Assembly: GCA_918026815.1 (NCBI GenBank)
Contig: CAKJVC010000088.1
Location: 1,426,001-1,490,000, forward strand
Length of the DNA: 64,000 bases
DNA from: Chalara sp. BL73
Lineage: Eukaryota > Ascomycota > Leotiomycetes > Helotiales
Direction: 5' to 3'
The notes under the pieces: model-generated
What the model was told of the DNA's origin: nothing
Seen by the model: the letters and a program-made list of their open reading frames with translations, nothing else
Databases searched by the model: none
Position numbers and translations under genes: made by a program
Part shown: positions 22,769 through 33,763 of the stretch, in pieces
Numbering within the stretch: the stretch's first letter is position 1
Layout: every line of letters begins with the position of its first letter

Positions 22769-23832
22769 TCATGCCCCAAGGTTTGAGCTTCCAACGAAAA
22801 CTACTTGGACACTGGCAAAGCTGCAAAAGTCAAATATGAACTACCACGGATGCAATTCAAGGTTTACTTACGCAGCGGTGGCAGCAAATATCTCGATGCG
22901 GCGAGCTCGAGTCGCCAGGGCAAGGCTCAAGGCGAAGCAAAACGTGAAACAGCATACCAGCCCAAGCCTTGCAAAGAATGTCTTAACAAATGACAAAGCC
23001 ACAATCGAGATCACTGGAGTCACTGATGAAGCTGTTGTACCAAATAAATCGACCACTTGTCGGACTCGAGCGTCATCGTAGTAATGTACTGTGCTTCCAC
23101 TATCCCGCGCAGCCGGGTTCTCGCGATCAACAGGAAGTGGCGCCTGCAGGGCATTAATGATGCAACCCAAATGAGAGAATAAAGGGTACTTTTTTGAATT
23201 TCCAAAACCAGTGAAATGCTGTCAGCATGGGCCCGAGAAGAAATCTTGTAAGAAAATCATCTTCACCATGCACGCTGGGACTTAGCATGGCAAGGTCGCC
23301 CGAATATGCTTTCGCATATACCGGAGGCTGACTATACCCTCCTAAATCGCGCCCGAGAAAGCCGAATCCGCCTCCTAATGTTGGGCTTCCCACCCAGGTT
23401 TGTAGAGTCTTGCGCTCAAGCTCTTTAGGGCCTTTTAAATCGGCGATTTGCTTGTACTGGAGCATCGAAGAATCTGAAAAAATGAGTAAACAAGTCATTC
23501 GCAACAACAATGATTAAGTTATATTGCAAAGTTTCCTTACAATAAGCCCTGAGCTTTTCCCGTATTTCTTCCGCCAGCGCCCACTGGTCGCTCTCGATTC
23601 TGCGTTCTTCAGCGGTTTTAAGATGCAGCCAGTCTTGACTCAACTCTCTACGCTCATCTCTTTGAGATGCATCTTTTTCGACTGCTGAGCGAAATTCATA
23701 TTCGAGCTGACATATTTGTGCCTGCTGGAACAAAAGATCTTGGACTGCAAGATACTCGTACTTTCGAAATATCGCCTGTTGATTCTCACTCATAAAGCTT
23801 GCGAGTTTCGTGTAGCTAGACATGTTGACCAA
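22769..23832 (-). CDS. DUF6594 domain membrane protein
   Basis: Four exons on the minus strand: 23832 (or 23823) to 23541, 23473-23190, 23143-22872 and 22820-22769. They give 299 aa, or 296 from the second ATG, which starts MSSYTKLASFM. All three introns are short: 67, 46 and 51 nt. Donors are GTAAGG, GTACCC (weak) and GTAAGT. The N-terminal half carries the DUF6594 pattern: IFRKYEYLAVQDLLFQQAQICQLE, then a charged helix (REKLRAYY), then a Gly-rich stretch. The C-terminal part has a short soluble segment (VVDLFGT) and two to three hydrophobic helices (VTPVISIVALSFV; LGLVCCFTFCFALSLAL), the usual layout of the family. The last exon gives a typical tail (AFASVQVVFVGSS). Function unknown; fungal-specific, probably membrane bound. 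Confidence 0.8.
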
Positions 23833-24394
23833 GACTTTGGCTGAACAGTGATGGCCCAGACACGCGACGCTTTTGTAGATGCACCGAGAGCTTTCTCTTC
23901 TCGCCGAGTACGGAGTGCTGGTATCTTGATGTATAAAACGAGCACTATCTCATTCATGAGATCAGGAATTCGATATGGTGAGATACAATTGGCAGTACAC
24001 TGAAAGGTAGTTGAGATAATTGAACAAGTTCAAAAACAGCTAGAGGGCACCCAGTGACCTATAGTTAATGAGCGTCCACTTAGACTAGGGTTGTGATTCG
24101 CTTGAACCTCCCTTCCAATGCCGTGAAGCTTCTCTGCCTTAAGTCACTAAAAGTAAACTCTGCAAATCTGCCATACCTCAAATCACTCTTTCATAAATGT
24201 TACTCTCGAATTTGTGAATTAACCAATTCCCAACTTACTACTCTTGCTTCATTACTACAGGTAGTCAGGCTTTTGGATTAACCAGAAGTCAAAGCTCATA
24301 GTTTATCCTGAAGACCTGTTCCACAAGGGAGTACCTTCTCACCACCCGTCGGCACATCCTGCTTCGATCGCACAGCGTCAGGACGTGAACGAGA
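23833..24394. promoter_or_regulatory. Divergent intergenic region, DUF6594 gene / retropepsin-like gene
   Basis: The two genes diverge from this 562 bp, so both promoters lie here. AT-rich stretches are frequent. No specific element recognised. Confidence 0.4.
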
Positions 24395-26037
24395 ATGCAG
24401 GCGTCAGCCTCTCTCAACATGGTTGACAAAACAAGATATGCACACAATACTAATCAACATGGCCCTCTATCAATAGCAGCAGTTGTTCCTGGAAAGCTCG
24501 AAAAAGAATGCAACGCAATTTACCACAATTTTCATTCGAAGTCGATTGTGAAATATGGTAGGGAAAAGATAAATCGACTTTTCAAAACGCCTCTATTTCC
24601 CAGGTGTCGTCGCATCTTTGCTTCCTCAACGAATCCTCATGGGACACTTCATATTATCACCATGCCTAAATCAGTGCCCGACAAAGTATTGCCTTATCAA
24701 GACGGTTTCCTGAGCCTCGATGACTCTGGTAGCACTCTCGAACAGACTATCGAGATAGAAGATCAGCTTAATGCTAAACCAACACCGCAGCTTGAAACCC
24801 ACATATTCACGCTAGGCTTGGGCGATGGAAACAGCGCCAAGCAGACGCTTGGGAACAGTATGACCGACCTTCTCCGAGCCAAGTCTACAGAAGACTTGCC
24901 AAACAGATCTTCATTCCAGGAGCTGAGGATAGACCCTCTCATTGCGACAATGCATATATGGAATGAAGAGGGTGACCGGCAAGAGGCTGTGGAAGCATAT
25001 ATAGATACAGGATCTGCAGCGAGTTTCATTGGCAGGTCACTGATGGTACGCCTTAACCTTTTGGAAAAACAACTTCCTCCACGCTATGCGAGATCCTTTG
25101 ACACTGCGAACAATGGCAGGCTGTATACAAATTCTTATGTAACCATACAGCTCGAAAATAGAGATCTTGCTTTAGAGCGAAGTTTTACAAGACTGCGAGT
25201 TATCAACATGGATAGTGATGTCATGATCCTTGGGATGACTTTCATCAGCGAGCACAACCTAATAGGCAGACTTCAGTTCCTGGTCAGAGAGCATGGTCTT
25301 GCTAGCGGCTGGGACGATTCCATACTCGTGATCAGGCACCATCAATCCAAGAGTAAGTCTGCGAACAAATTATTCATAAGTAAAGGCTAGTGACTAACCA
25401 AAACGCAGAAGACGTAGCAAAGGATGCTCAATATAGAAAGGCTAGGGCGTCACTTGCCCAAAAACACGAGGAAGAAATGAGGGGATATTCGTCTGTTGCC
25501 TATCGACGAATGACTGCCAATCCAAGCGCACCGAACTACGGCTACCAGGTATTTATGTCGGCCCCACGGGTTCTGTATGGCCCTCCTAGACATACTCATT
25601 CGGAAGCCCTAGGCTCCTCCTACGTAGATATGACAAGCCCTATATCTCTGCATTCCGGTGGGCCTGGTCAGATCAGCAATGAAGTCACCTCTAAGCTGGA
25701 GACTTATCAACCAAATCCAAGCGTCCTGCAGCATATGCAAGACCAAACCCCCGAGGACACCACACAGCCAGGTCCAGTCAGCTATGACTTGTCGCCGTAT
25801 CACGGTGTGTCATATAATCCTGTGGTAGCTCCACGCTTTCCTATGACCAGTTCCCGCTGGCTGCCGAGTATAATGTCTATCAATAGCGCAACTACCATGG
25901 GGACCAGTCGTTCCGCGACATGGGCGACAGAAAGCACGCGGAATTCTTCCTTCACAAATGGTGACGCGGAGACCATTGACAACAAGCACGGCGCCGTCTC
26001 CAGAAGGGATTCAACATCCAGTATTGGATGTCAATAG
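24395..26037 (+). CDS. Retropepsin-like aspartic protease domain protein
   Basis: Two exons, 24395-25352 and 25409-26037, separated by a 56 nt intron with GTAAGT donor and ACGCAG acceptor, give 528 aa. The middle of the protein carries an aspartic protease signature: a hydrophobic strand, then IDTGSAASFIGRSL at residues 203-216 with Asp204, then a second strand block ending SDVMILGMTFISEHN at about residue 285, the usual D-x-x-L-G-x-x-F/L spacing after DTG. Retropepsin-like domains function as dimers or occur in domesticated retroelement-derived or Ddi1-like proteins. The N-terminal 150 residues and the C-terminal 210 are low-complexity. No reverse transcriptase, integrase or long terminal repeat is seen nearby, so it is not an intact retroelement. 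A second ATG at 24419 is possible. Function unknown. Confidence 0.68.
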
Positions 26038-27956
26038 AACCAATACAATTAGGATGTTGAGCTGGAGATGAACTCTGCTCTCTTCGACCCGCTTGCTAGA
26101 AGAGATTCGATTGTTGTAAGAGTTTCCTGGCTGTAACTTTTAGCGTTGTGGTTCCGCCAATGGACCCACCGACTAACGCAAGAAAGGTTTTAGTATGATG
26201 ACTGTCCGTGCCATCCCAGAGACGGGTTGATGTCACCTTCATGATTACACAGTAACGACCATCAGGACTTTATATTGTTAGTAACAACAATATGATGCCC
26301 TGAACACCACGCTTGACGACTATTTCACGCCGTTGCCATCGAGCCTTCCAACGATCCTCCAGGCAGCCTTTCTCACGACCTAACGCCATCAGAATTCCAC
26401 ATCACAGCCCACTTTGATTGACACTATGCTTCTAATGTAAATACTCCATCATCTTGTACATACATAATCATTGCTTGAGGGCAAGTGTTTCAGAGTCGAT
26501 ACGAGGCACCGCTATTGAGTTTTCTCGTGCTAAATATGGGTCCAAGGGGTTCTTATAAATAATTAAAGGAAGGCTAAACAAAGATAGCCATGAGCTAATG
26601 AAACATAAGTTACAATTATTATGCTCACAAATTATGCTTCTTATTTCATCTCGCACCCTTAATGTTAACTATGTATGAAATTCCGCTTCGTGCTTCAATG
26701 AAAGACGCTAATGTGGCTGTCCGATCGTATTTACGAAAACGACCAGGACGACAAACACATTCGAACTCAATCAGTAAAGCCGAAGTTTCTTGTTCATTTT
26801 ATTGGGATGAAAGCTATATCGTGACAGGTGCCACGAAGCATGTGGGAACACGTCTCTGTACTACAGGCACAGTCAGTCCAACTTCATGGACCTTCAGGAA
26901 GCTATTAGAGAGAAATCTGCTTAAACGCCAAGTCAAGTTTATAACCATATCCCGGATTTATTGTGAGCTAGAAGATCACAGCTGCAAGAATATATAAAAT
27001 AAATGTAAGGGCAATAAGAACAACAACGTTTTGGGCCACTAGGTGGGCTAATAGGTGCCTTTTTTAGTGAAGGGAAAGGGTTGTGCTCTCTTACTTGATA
27101 TAAAGCGGAGAGCTATTTAAACCCCAAAGAGATGGTATATAAATTCCATAGATACCTGTTGACTTATCTGAGCCACGACCTTTCTTCAGGATGGGCTCAT
27201 TAGCCACTTGCATAGCCCTGGAATTAGGCAAGTTACTAAGGTAGAGACAACGGGCCATACAATAGTTTCATGCTCTATGAAAAGGAAATTTACAACTTCT
27301 ATCGTATCGACAAGCTATCTACACGACACGTAAGCTTGAAAACAAGATCCCGAGGTAGCTCGACTACGATGTAGACCTGTTGGCTCAAGCAGATGCTATG
27401 TCTGTGAAAAGCGCAGCGCATGAGTGTAGAAACGTCAACCCCATACTGCTTGTACAATTTGAATAATCTATGCTGAGACAAATGATTTTTTGCGTGTGAT
27501 AAGCTACAGGTCTCCCAGCTCACTGAGAGGCAAACCTGTGCTAGAGAAAGTTTACTTCGATTCAATAATGGTAGAACAAAATTTACAATTTTAATCATGG
27601 TAGATATAATATGGCTATTCTACGTGGTCCTTGCGGGACGTTATTAGACAAGCATCAGAAAGGCTAGGGATTCATGCTATGTGAATCTGCTCATGATCGA
27701 CGTTTAGTTAGTTCGAGCGTCTGATTCATGATGGAAGCAGCCCTTATGTCTTCACCTTATAAGTGTAGGTTCTTATAAACTTACTCTTCTCTATACCACA
27801 AAGCTGTTCAAGAAGCAAAGATACAAAGAACCCAAAGTTAACACAAATTTTCAGCAACGCTCGCCATACTGCACTAGTACTACAAACCTGATCGACATAG
27901 ATCTTGCCTTCGCATTCCGACAATTTTGCCCAGGCTCTGGCTTTACCACACCTAGG
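26038..27956. other. Intergenic, no gene seen
   Basis: About 1.9 kb of AT-rich DNA. Open frames at 26662-26997 plus and 27299-27598 minus show no family signal and no plausible exon chain. The right end is the promoter of the LysM gene. Confidence 0.5.
27773..27780 (+). promoter_or_regulatory. TATA-like element before the LysM gene
   Basis: TTATAAAC lies about 180 bp before the LysM start codon, followed by a CT-rich stretch and several CAA/CACA-type candidate start sites. Position fits a core promoter but is not proven. Confidence 0.35.
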
Positions 27957-28946
27957 ATGAAGATTATATCAAATACTTTGAGAATCTCTACGATTCTCCT
28001 CTCTGTTCTCTCCTACACCACTGCCGCTCCTGCACCACATAGCGGAAACTTTGAACCTAAAAAAACATGTGTGGGAGGGGATCCAGCATGTAACCAACCT
28101 CTCCACACAATCATATCCGGCGATACCATGTGGGAACTGGCACAGAAGTGCCAGGTCGCCGTGGGGGCCGTCCAAAGCATGAACGCGGATAAAGTGCCGA
28201 CTATGTTGAAGATTGGAGATACACTTACACTGCCATGTGATCCTAATACATTGCCAACGATAGCATCTTCTGTCGGGGTTTCTCCAAGGCCCACTTCTCC
28301 TTTATTGAGTGGTCCGGCAACAGCGTATTCTACACAAACACCTCTTTCTCCATCTCCACTACCAGCATCACCATCACGTCTTAGTCCAACTCCCTACGCA
28401 GGCAACAGTGTTCCAATTAGTTCGGGTGCGCCGGATAGTTCTCCAGTACCAGCGCCGTCTGTAGCGCAAGGAAATACCTATAAGCATTCTATCGTGAAAG
28501 GAGATGGTCTCTGGGCCCTAGCTCAGACATGCAAAGCGTCTGTGGATGATATCAAAAAGTTAAATCCTGGTGTGGTCGCCGAACAATTGAAAATCGGGGC
28601 TGTGTTGAATCTACCCTGCGATATCAGCACAGTACCAACATCATCACAAGCACCTTCCGCAGCAGGCAATCCAACTCTTGCAGCAGCACCCACACTTGCA
28701 CAGCGCGATACTGGCACAGTCGTGCCAGTAGTTGCGCCAGGACCGATCCTCACGACCAACTACGACTTGAACCATCCGTACTTGCATACCATTGTAAAAG
28801 GAGACACCATATGGGCATTCAAAGAAAAATGCGATTCCTCTGTCGACATGATTAGAAACATGAATAATGGAGTTGACCCAAAGCTTCTGCAAATCGGAAA
28901 TATACTGAAGCTACCTTGCAACCCTACTCTCCAAGCAATTCGTTGA
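27957..28946 (+). CDS. Secreted protein with three LysM domains (candidate LysM effector)
   Basis: A single-exon 329 aa protein. It has a signal peptide (about residues 1-24, hydrophobic STILLSVLSYTTAA) and three LysM modules at about residues 50-95 (HTIISGDTMWELAQKC), 174-221 (HSIVKGDGLWALAQTC) and 275-321 (HTIVKGDTIWAFKEKC). Each ends in a matching L-PC block and carries a paired Cys. The linkers are rich in Pro, Ser, Thr and Ala. LysM proteins bind chitin and other N-acetylglucosamine polymers; secreted fungal ones protect hyphae from chitinases or hide chitin from plant sensing. No enzyme domain and no transmembrane helix or GPI signal is seen, so it fits the LysM-only group. No introns. 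Which role applies here is not shown by sequence. Confidence 0.9.
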   Translation: MKIISNTLRISTILLSVLSYTTAAPAPHSGNFEPKKTCVGGDPACNQPLHTIISGDTMWELAQKCQVAVGAVQSMNADKVPTMLKIGDTLTLPCDPNTLPTIASSVGVSPRPTSPLLSGPATAYSTQTPLSPSPLPASPSRLSPTPYAGNSVPISSGAPDSSPVPAPSVAQGNTYKHSIVKGDGLWALAQTCKASVDDIKKLNPGVVAEQLKIGAVLNLPCDISTVPTSSQAPSAAGNPTLAAAPTLAQRDTGTVVPVVAPGPILTTNYDLNHPYLHTIVKGDTIWAFKEKCDSSVDMIRNMNNGVDPKLLQIGNILKLPCNPTLQAIR

Positions 28947-30033
28947 GACGTGCAATCTTCCGATTGAGCTTAGCATGTCAACTACACGGTGAACGAAACT
29001 TTGAGGGTGAGGTGGATTTCTGGTGGCAAGGATTTGCTGGATGGATGATAGATCGTTGAGTTTGAGTGACATGGTGATCAAGAGATGCTGGCTCTTTAGA
29101 ATGGAAGGACTTTGATAGTGAACCAAAATCGCAGAGCCTGTATTTTAGAAATTACCAATATTAAGTACGCCCCTTGAGCTGCCGCCTCTAGATTTTCCTT
29201 TTCTGTAACTGGCGATTCTTATGTACTGGAGGATGTGGTAGATCCTTCCAACTCTCGATGTTGCATAGATGCTGGTGAACCACAGCCAAGTTACCCTGTG
29301 AACAGTTAATTTCGGCCCCTGGAGTAGCATTTTAATATAAATAAGCCATCGCATAGAATGGGTAGGGAAAAGTTACTAGAACGTGGTAATAATACAACAA
29401 GAAAGGGCACGGATGTACATCGATAAACTAACATCACAATAGGTTGCCACCAACCAACATCAGAAACCACAAAGTAAGTCACATGACCTCATCGCATTCA
29501 CCTAGTCCGCCCACAGTATCTCGGAATGACGCAAGCAATGAAAACTTTCTTGAATCATTGCCAGGAAGTTCATATAAGCTGTAAATTGTAGGTGTGTTGA
29601 TAATATTTTGAAGATGAATGGCGTTTTGCGTTAGGTGATATATTCATGACACAAATGACTCACGTGTGCAATGACGGCCGTGATGCTAAAATGTAAGGCC
29701 AACAAGTTCGGGTATTAATATAGCATCCCGAGAAACCCATCTCTTCCCTACTTTCAGGCAACTTTGGAAACATGTTATTTGCAAGTACAGCAATTCACCC
29801 GCAACTATCTTACCTCGATGATGTTAAGTATGTTCTGCTTTCTTCAAGGTGGGCTTTAGCAGAGCCTGGTATCATGGCTCGGGTTCAATTAGCCTCGGCG
29901 CTACTGATTCGAAGGACTGCCAAGTCACCCTGTCTACAAGTACCTTTGTCGGTACAACTAGAAAAGCTCTGCGCATAATTCTCGCAAGGCCTTCATTTTT
30001 CTACACGTTTCTAGGTTTTCCGTCTAGCGCAAC
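28947..30033. other. Intergenic, no gene seen
   Basis: About 1.1 kb. Small open frames at 28911-29126 minus, 29145-29354 minus and 29772-29978 plus lack family signals. The right end carries the SDR promoter. Confidence 0.45.
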
Positions 30034-31052
30034 ATGCTCTACGGAATCATCAGCTTTTCCAGCCTCTCTTTCGATCCCCAGGAGGACATTCCAGACCTGT
30101 CAGGCAAAGTGATATTTATCACAGGTGGTACGATTCCCAATCTACTGCCTTGATTTCGTGATTTGCTAACACGCTTCTAGGCAATGCAGGCCTTGGGAAG
30201 GAAACTATTCTCCAAATTTCGAAGCATAACCCCGCACATATCTACCTTTCCGCCAGAACCCAATCAAAGGCTGAATCGGCCATTGAGTCCATCAAATCTA
30301 CCTTTTCAGATCCGAACGAGTGTCCGCCAATTACATTTATAGAGTGCGATCTCTCCTCGTTACCCTCCGTGGTCTCAGCAGCAAAGGAATTCCTAGGCAA
30401 GGAGAAAAGATTAGACAGACTGTTTTTGAATGCAGGTGTTATGGGGATTCCAGCAGAAGTGACAGGACAAGGTTACGAGGTACACTTTGGCACAAACCAT
30501 ATGGGCCATGCGCTTCTCACGAAGCTACTCCTTCCTACGCTGCTTCGTACAGCCGAAGAAGGGAACGGCCAGGGACAGAAAAATGACGTGAGAGTCATAT
30601 CGTTGACTTCTGCCGGCCATGCTGGAGTATTCGGCGTCAGCTTTGATAAGCTAAAGACGCCGATGGATTCATACATGACCTCAACTCTAGTTCGTTATGC
30701 GCAGTCGAAGCTCGCAAATCTTCTATACGCAAAAGAGCTTGCGCGACGGTATCCAAGTCTCACGAGTGCAGCGGTACATCCAGGTATTGTACGAACAGAT
30801 TTGTGGGACACCACGGTCACATGGCCTGGATTGGGCCATATTGTAAAGCTCGCGAAGAGTATCTTCTATACCTCTGTGGAAGGAGGTGCAAAGAATCAGC
30901 TCTGGGCGGGCACTGCTGCTGGAGTCAAGAGCGGTGAATATTATACTCCTATCGGAGTCACGGGTCAAGGTACCAGAGTATCGAATGATGCAGAGCTTGC
31001 CACAAGACTCTGGGACTGGACAGAGAAAGAACTTGAGGGATATACGCTGTGA
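30034..31052 (+). CDS. Short-chain dehydrogenase/reductase
   Basis: Two exons, 30034-30127 and 30181-31052, with a 53 nt intron (donor GTACGA) that splits the cofactor motif, give 321 aa. It is an NAD(P)H-dependent oxidoreductase of the classical SDR type, closest in layout to the retinol dehydrogenase / protochlorophyllide-reductase-like group common in fungi. Visible motifs: TGGNAGLGKE (TGxxxGxG), a dinucleotide strand with LSART, LNAGVMG (the NAG motif), catalytic Ser in VISLTSAGH, and the YxxxK pair in YAQSKLANL. The PGIVRTDL loop follows, then a substrate-side C-terminal region. Substrate cannot be told from sequence. The long frame alone lacks the first 31 residues and the cofactor-motif start. 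Confidence 0.9.
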
Positions 31053-31722
31053 TATCTGTTTCCGGAAACCGGGGACAATGAGATCAATATGCGAAAAGCA
31101 GAAGATATGCATTTGGTACTCGATCTTGACAGGATACTTCCTACCCTTGCCTTCCAGATGCGGATGCTTTGCGACCTATCAGAGCAAATGAGAACTAATC
31201 TGCTGCCAGGGTCACAATTACTGATCTGGGGAGTACTTGCACGTTGAGCCTCACGCTTAGTTGTGTAACATATGCAGCACGCATTTTGCTTAGTTCCAAG
31301 CTTCAAGATGATTATCCTCTCTTCTCGTACAACAGTGTTTCAGAATTTCAATTTTCTGATCTGATTTCAGCTGGGGCTTCCTTATCTGATGTTACCACAT
31401 CATTCGCAGAACACAAGTTGTGATTCGCAAATGTGTCTTGTGAAGGAATCTGGTGCTTTGCCATTTACGTACAGCACTTCAAACAGGAATTGATCTCCGC
31501 AGTCGCTATTATTGTGACTGACAAGCCAATCTCGCACCCATGAACGGCCTGAAGTCAGCCCAAACTGCCCCCTGAAGCACGGTCCCTAACCCAAAGCCGC
31601 GGCGCAGCAGTGGTGGCTGTTCCACAAATCCACAAACGTCCTCATACTCCTCTGCAATCAACTCCTCGCCATCGACGTAATCTAATGATTCCTATCCGTT
31701 GATAGTACGACTTAATATCGTC
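31053..31722. other. Intergenic, no gene seen
   Basis: About 0.7 kb between SDR and the Cys-rich surface protein gene. Several antisense open frames overlap the SDR 3' end and are judged shadows. Confidence 0.4.
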
Positions 31723-32835
31723 ATGGCGAGATTTACAGGATATTTCTCTTCGCCGATAAAGGCGTTCACGACATTTGCAATTTTTTCTTCGAGTATAAAC
31801 GGTATAACTACGCAGACTTGCTTCGGACATGATGGTAATCAGGCCACCACATCGTTCGTTTGCCAGCCCGATGCCGAAGTGTCGTCGTGTTGTATGCCTG
31901 GAGATATCTGTTATAGCAATGGACTTTGCAAACCTACCATTAAGGAGAAGGTGGATACCGCCCTCACGGCTTTTTTTAACTTCGGTTGCACGGATCCTAC
32001 TTTCAATTCCACCTCTTGCATGAGTCAGAACTGTCTTAAGAGTGCGTTCTTCTTTCATGTCACCTGCGAACCGCGATACTAATTTCGTGTAACAGTCCCT
32101 GGTGTTGGTGTCGATGTTTGTTCTACCAGAGGTCCGGGCTGGTATTGTTGTTACGGATTTGGAGGTTGCGACTGTAAAGATGACAGCCAGGTCTTTTCAT
32201 TAGCAGCAGCAACCATTATTACAACGATAAACGTGGATATAACGAAATCTACATCCAGTACATCCAGTAGATCGAGCACAAGTTCTAGCACCACTAGTAA
32301 CACCAGCGCCACCACTAAAACTACCTCAACATCATGGCCCAGTAACACGGGTTCTTTAAACAGTGCTACGCCAAGTGATTCCGCAGCCGATTTCAAGTCA
32401 GGAGAAAACAAAGGGTCAAATAAGACTGGTATCGCAGTTGGGCTAGGTGTAGGTATCCCGGCTGTTGCTTTGATAGCCTTGGGAGCATTCTTCCTCCTTC
32501 GATGGCGGAAAACAATAAACCAAAAGCCACAAGAGCTGGGCTCGTCGCCGCCAAGCGCATATAGTTCATACGGTCCAGCGCAGCATTCGCCACATCCAAG
32601 CACATATCATCCCCACGGATACAACTACCCTCCGCAATCGCAACCGTTGATGCAGAGACAATACTCCCAGACAGGGAATCCGCCCATGGGCTACGCACAG
32701 ATGGGGATGTATCGGCCTGGCGGACAGCCGCCAATGGAAATGGAGTTTTATGCGAAGCATACACGGCCTGCACCTCATGAAATAGATAGTGGAGAGCGGA
32801 GGATAGCGGAATTACCGACGCCACATGTGCGGTGA
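31723..32835 (+). CDS. Cys-rich single-pass surface protein, Pezizomycotina-type
   Basis: Two exons, 31723-32041 and 32096-32835, split by a 54 nt intron (donor GTGCGT, branch TACTAAT, acceptor AACAG), give 352 aa. The start is the ATG at 31723; the frame opens 24 nt earlier only from a TTG. The N-terminus looks like a signal sequence (AFTTFAIFSSSING). The ectodomain has 14 cysteines in about 140 residues, with a CC pair in each half (SSCCMPGDICYSNGLC; GWYCCYGFGGCDC). A Ser/Thr stretch of about 50 residues follows (mucin-like, likely O-glycosylated), then one transmembrane helix (IAVGLGVGIPAVALIALGAF), a stop-transfer RWRK, and a Pro/Gln/Tyr-rich cytosolic tail. Layout resembles wall stress sensors and many uncharacterised ascomycete surface proteins. 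Function not assigned. Confidence 0.78.
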
Positions 32836-33763
32836 CGTGGAATAAGAAACCCAAATTATCTCTCATTAAATGATAGCATGGAGCAACTGAAATGGTATGC
32901 ATAGAGCGATGGCGTTCGGGTATATGACGGGCAATGGATAAAAAGGCAAATCGGTCAACCATGGCCGGCAGGATAGAGTTGTGATTCACCTTTTTCATCT
33001 GGGATGTATATCGGTCAATTTATTTGTGGACGGGCCAGGGACCTGTATTCAGATATTTACATAGAATAGAGTTTTGGCCTCAAGCACCAGACTTTTCTCA
33101 AATTAAATGTGACTCTCGGAGCATTATATTGGTCTTATCTTTAGTTGTAACTCTAGTTGCAAATTCACATCTTCTCTTTTTACACTTGTACCTGCTCATA
33201 CTTGACACAAATAATCATGAATGCTCGTTATGTCATTCTTCGATGTACACTCAAACCCCACCACTGCTGGTTGTACAAACCTTAATATCCCGACTGGGGG
33301 AGGTCCAAATGGGCCATTTCTCCATGGCTTATTGCGCATCAAGCGGGCGGGAAGACGCGTGAGCCCCTGCCAAGTCACATGCAGCCATAAATGATCCGAA
33401 GCAGCACAAACCCACAGTTCTTTTGTTGCGTCACCTGCGCATTCGAATCGAGTTACTGTTGCCGTGCAATAGCCTATTTTACACGCATCTAGGTCTTTCT
33501 TTCTCCAATAACGCTTTGCTTCGTAAGGCACTGCTCCGGTATCCTGTCGATGTCGCACAAGCACGAAAAGTGCCCGGAGGATGTTCCGGCGGGATGGACG
33601 CTTGGGATTCGTCTGTCAGCCGGCGGTGCAGCATGAGGGTGCATAAAAGATATTAGCACGAGTTTGCCTGTAGAGCTTCGATTCTGCTTTCAATTTATAT
33701 ATATTCTGCAGATCCAATTACTTTTTGTTCTGGTATTGTCATTTACATATTGCATAGTTGATC
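32836..33763. other. Intergenic, no gene seen
   Basis: Open frames at 33024-33362 and 33423-33656 plus, and 33196-33564 minus, lack family signals. A TATA-like GCATAAAAG at about 33641 precedes the hydrolase gene by about 115 bp. Confidence 0.4.

Noticed and set aside
24395..26037. Possible intact LTR retrotransposon because of the retropepsin motif
   Set aside because: No RT, RNase H, integrase or terminal repeats within several kb; the gene has its own intron and a unique C-terminus.
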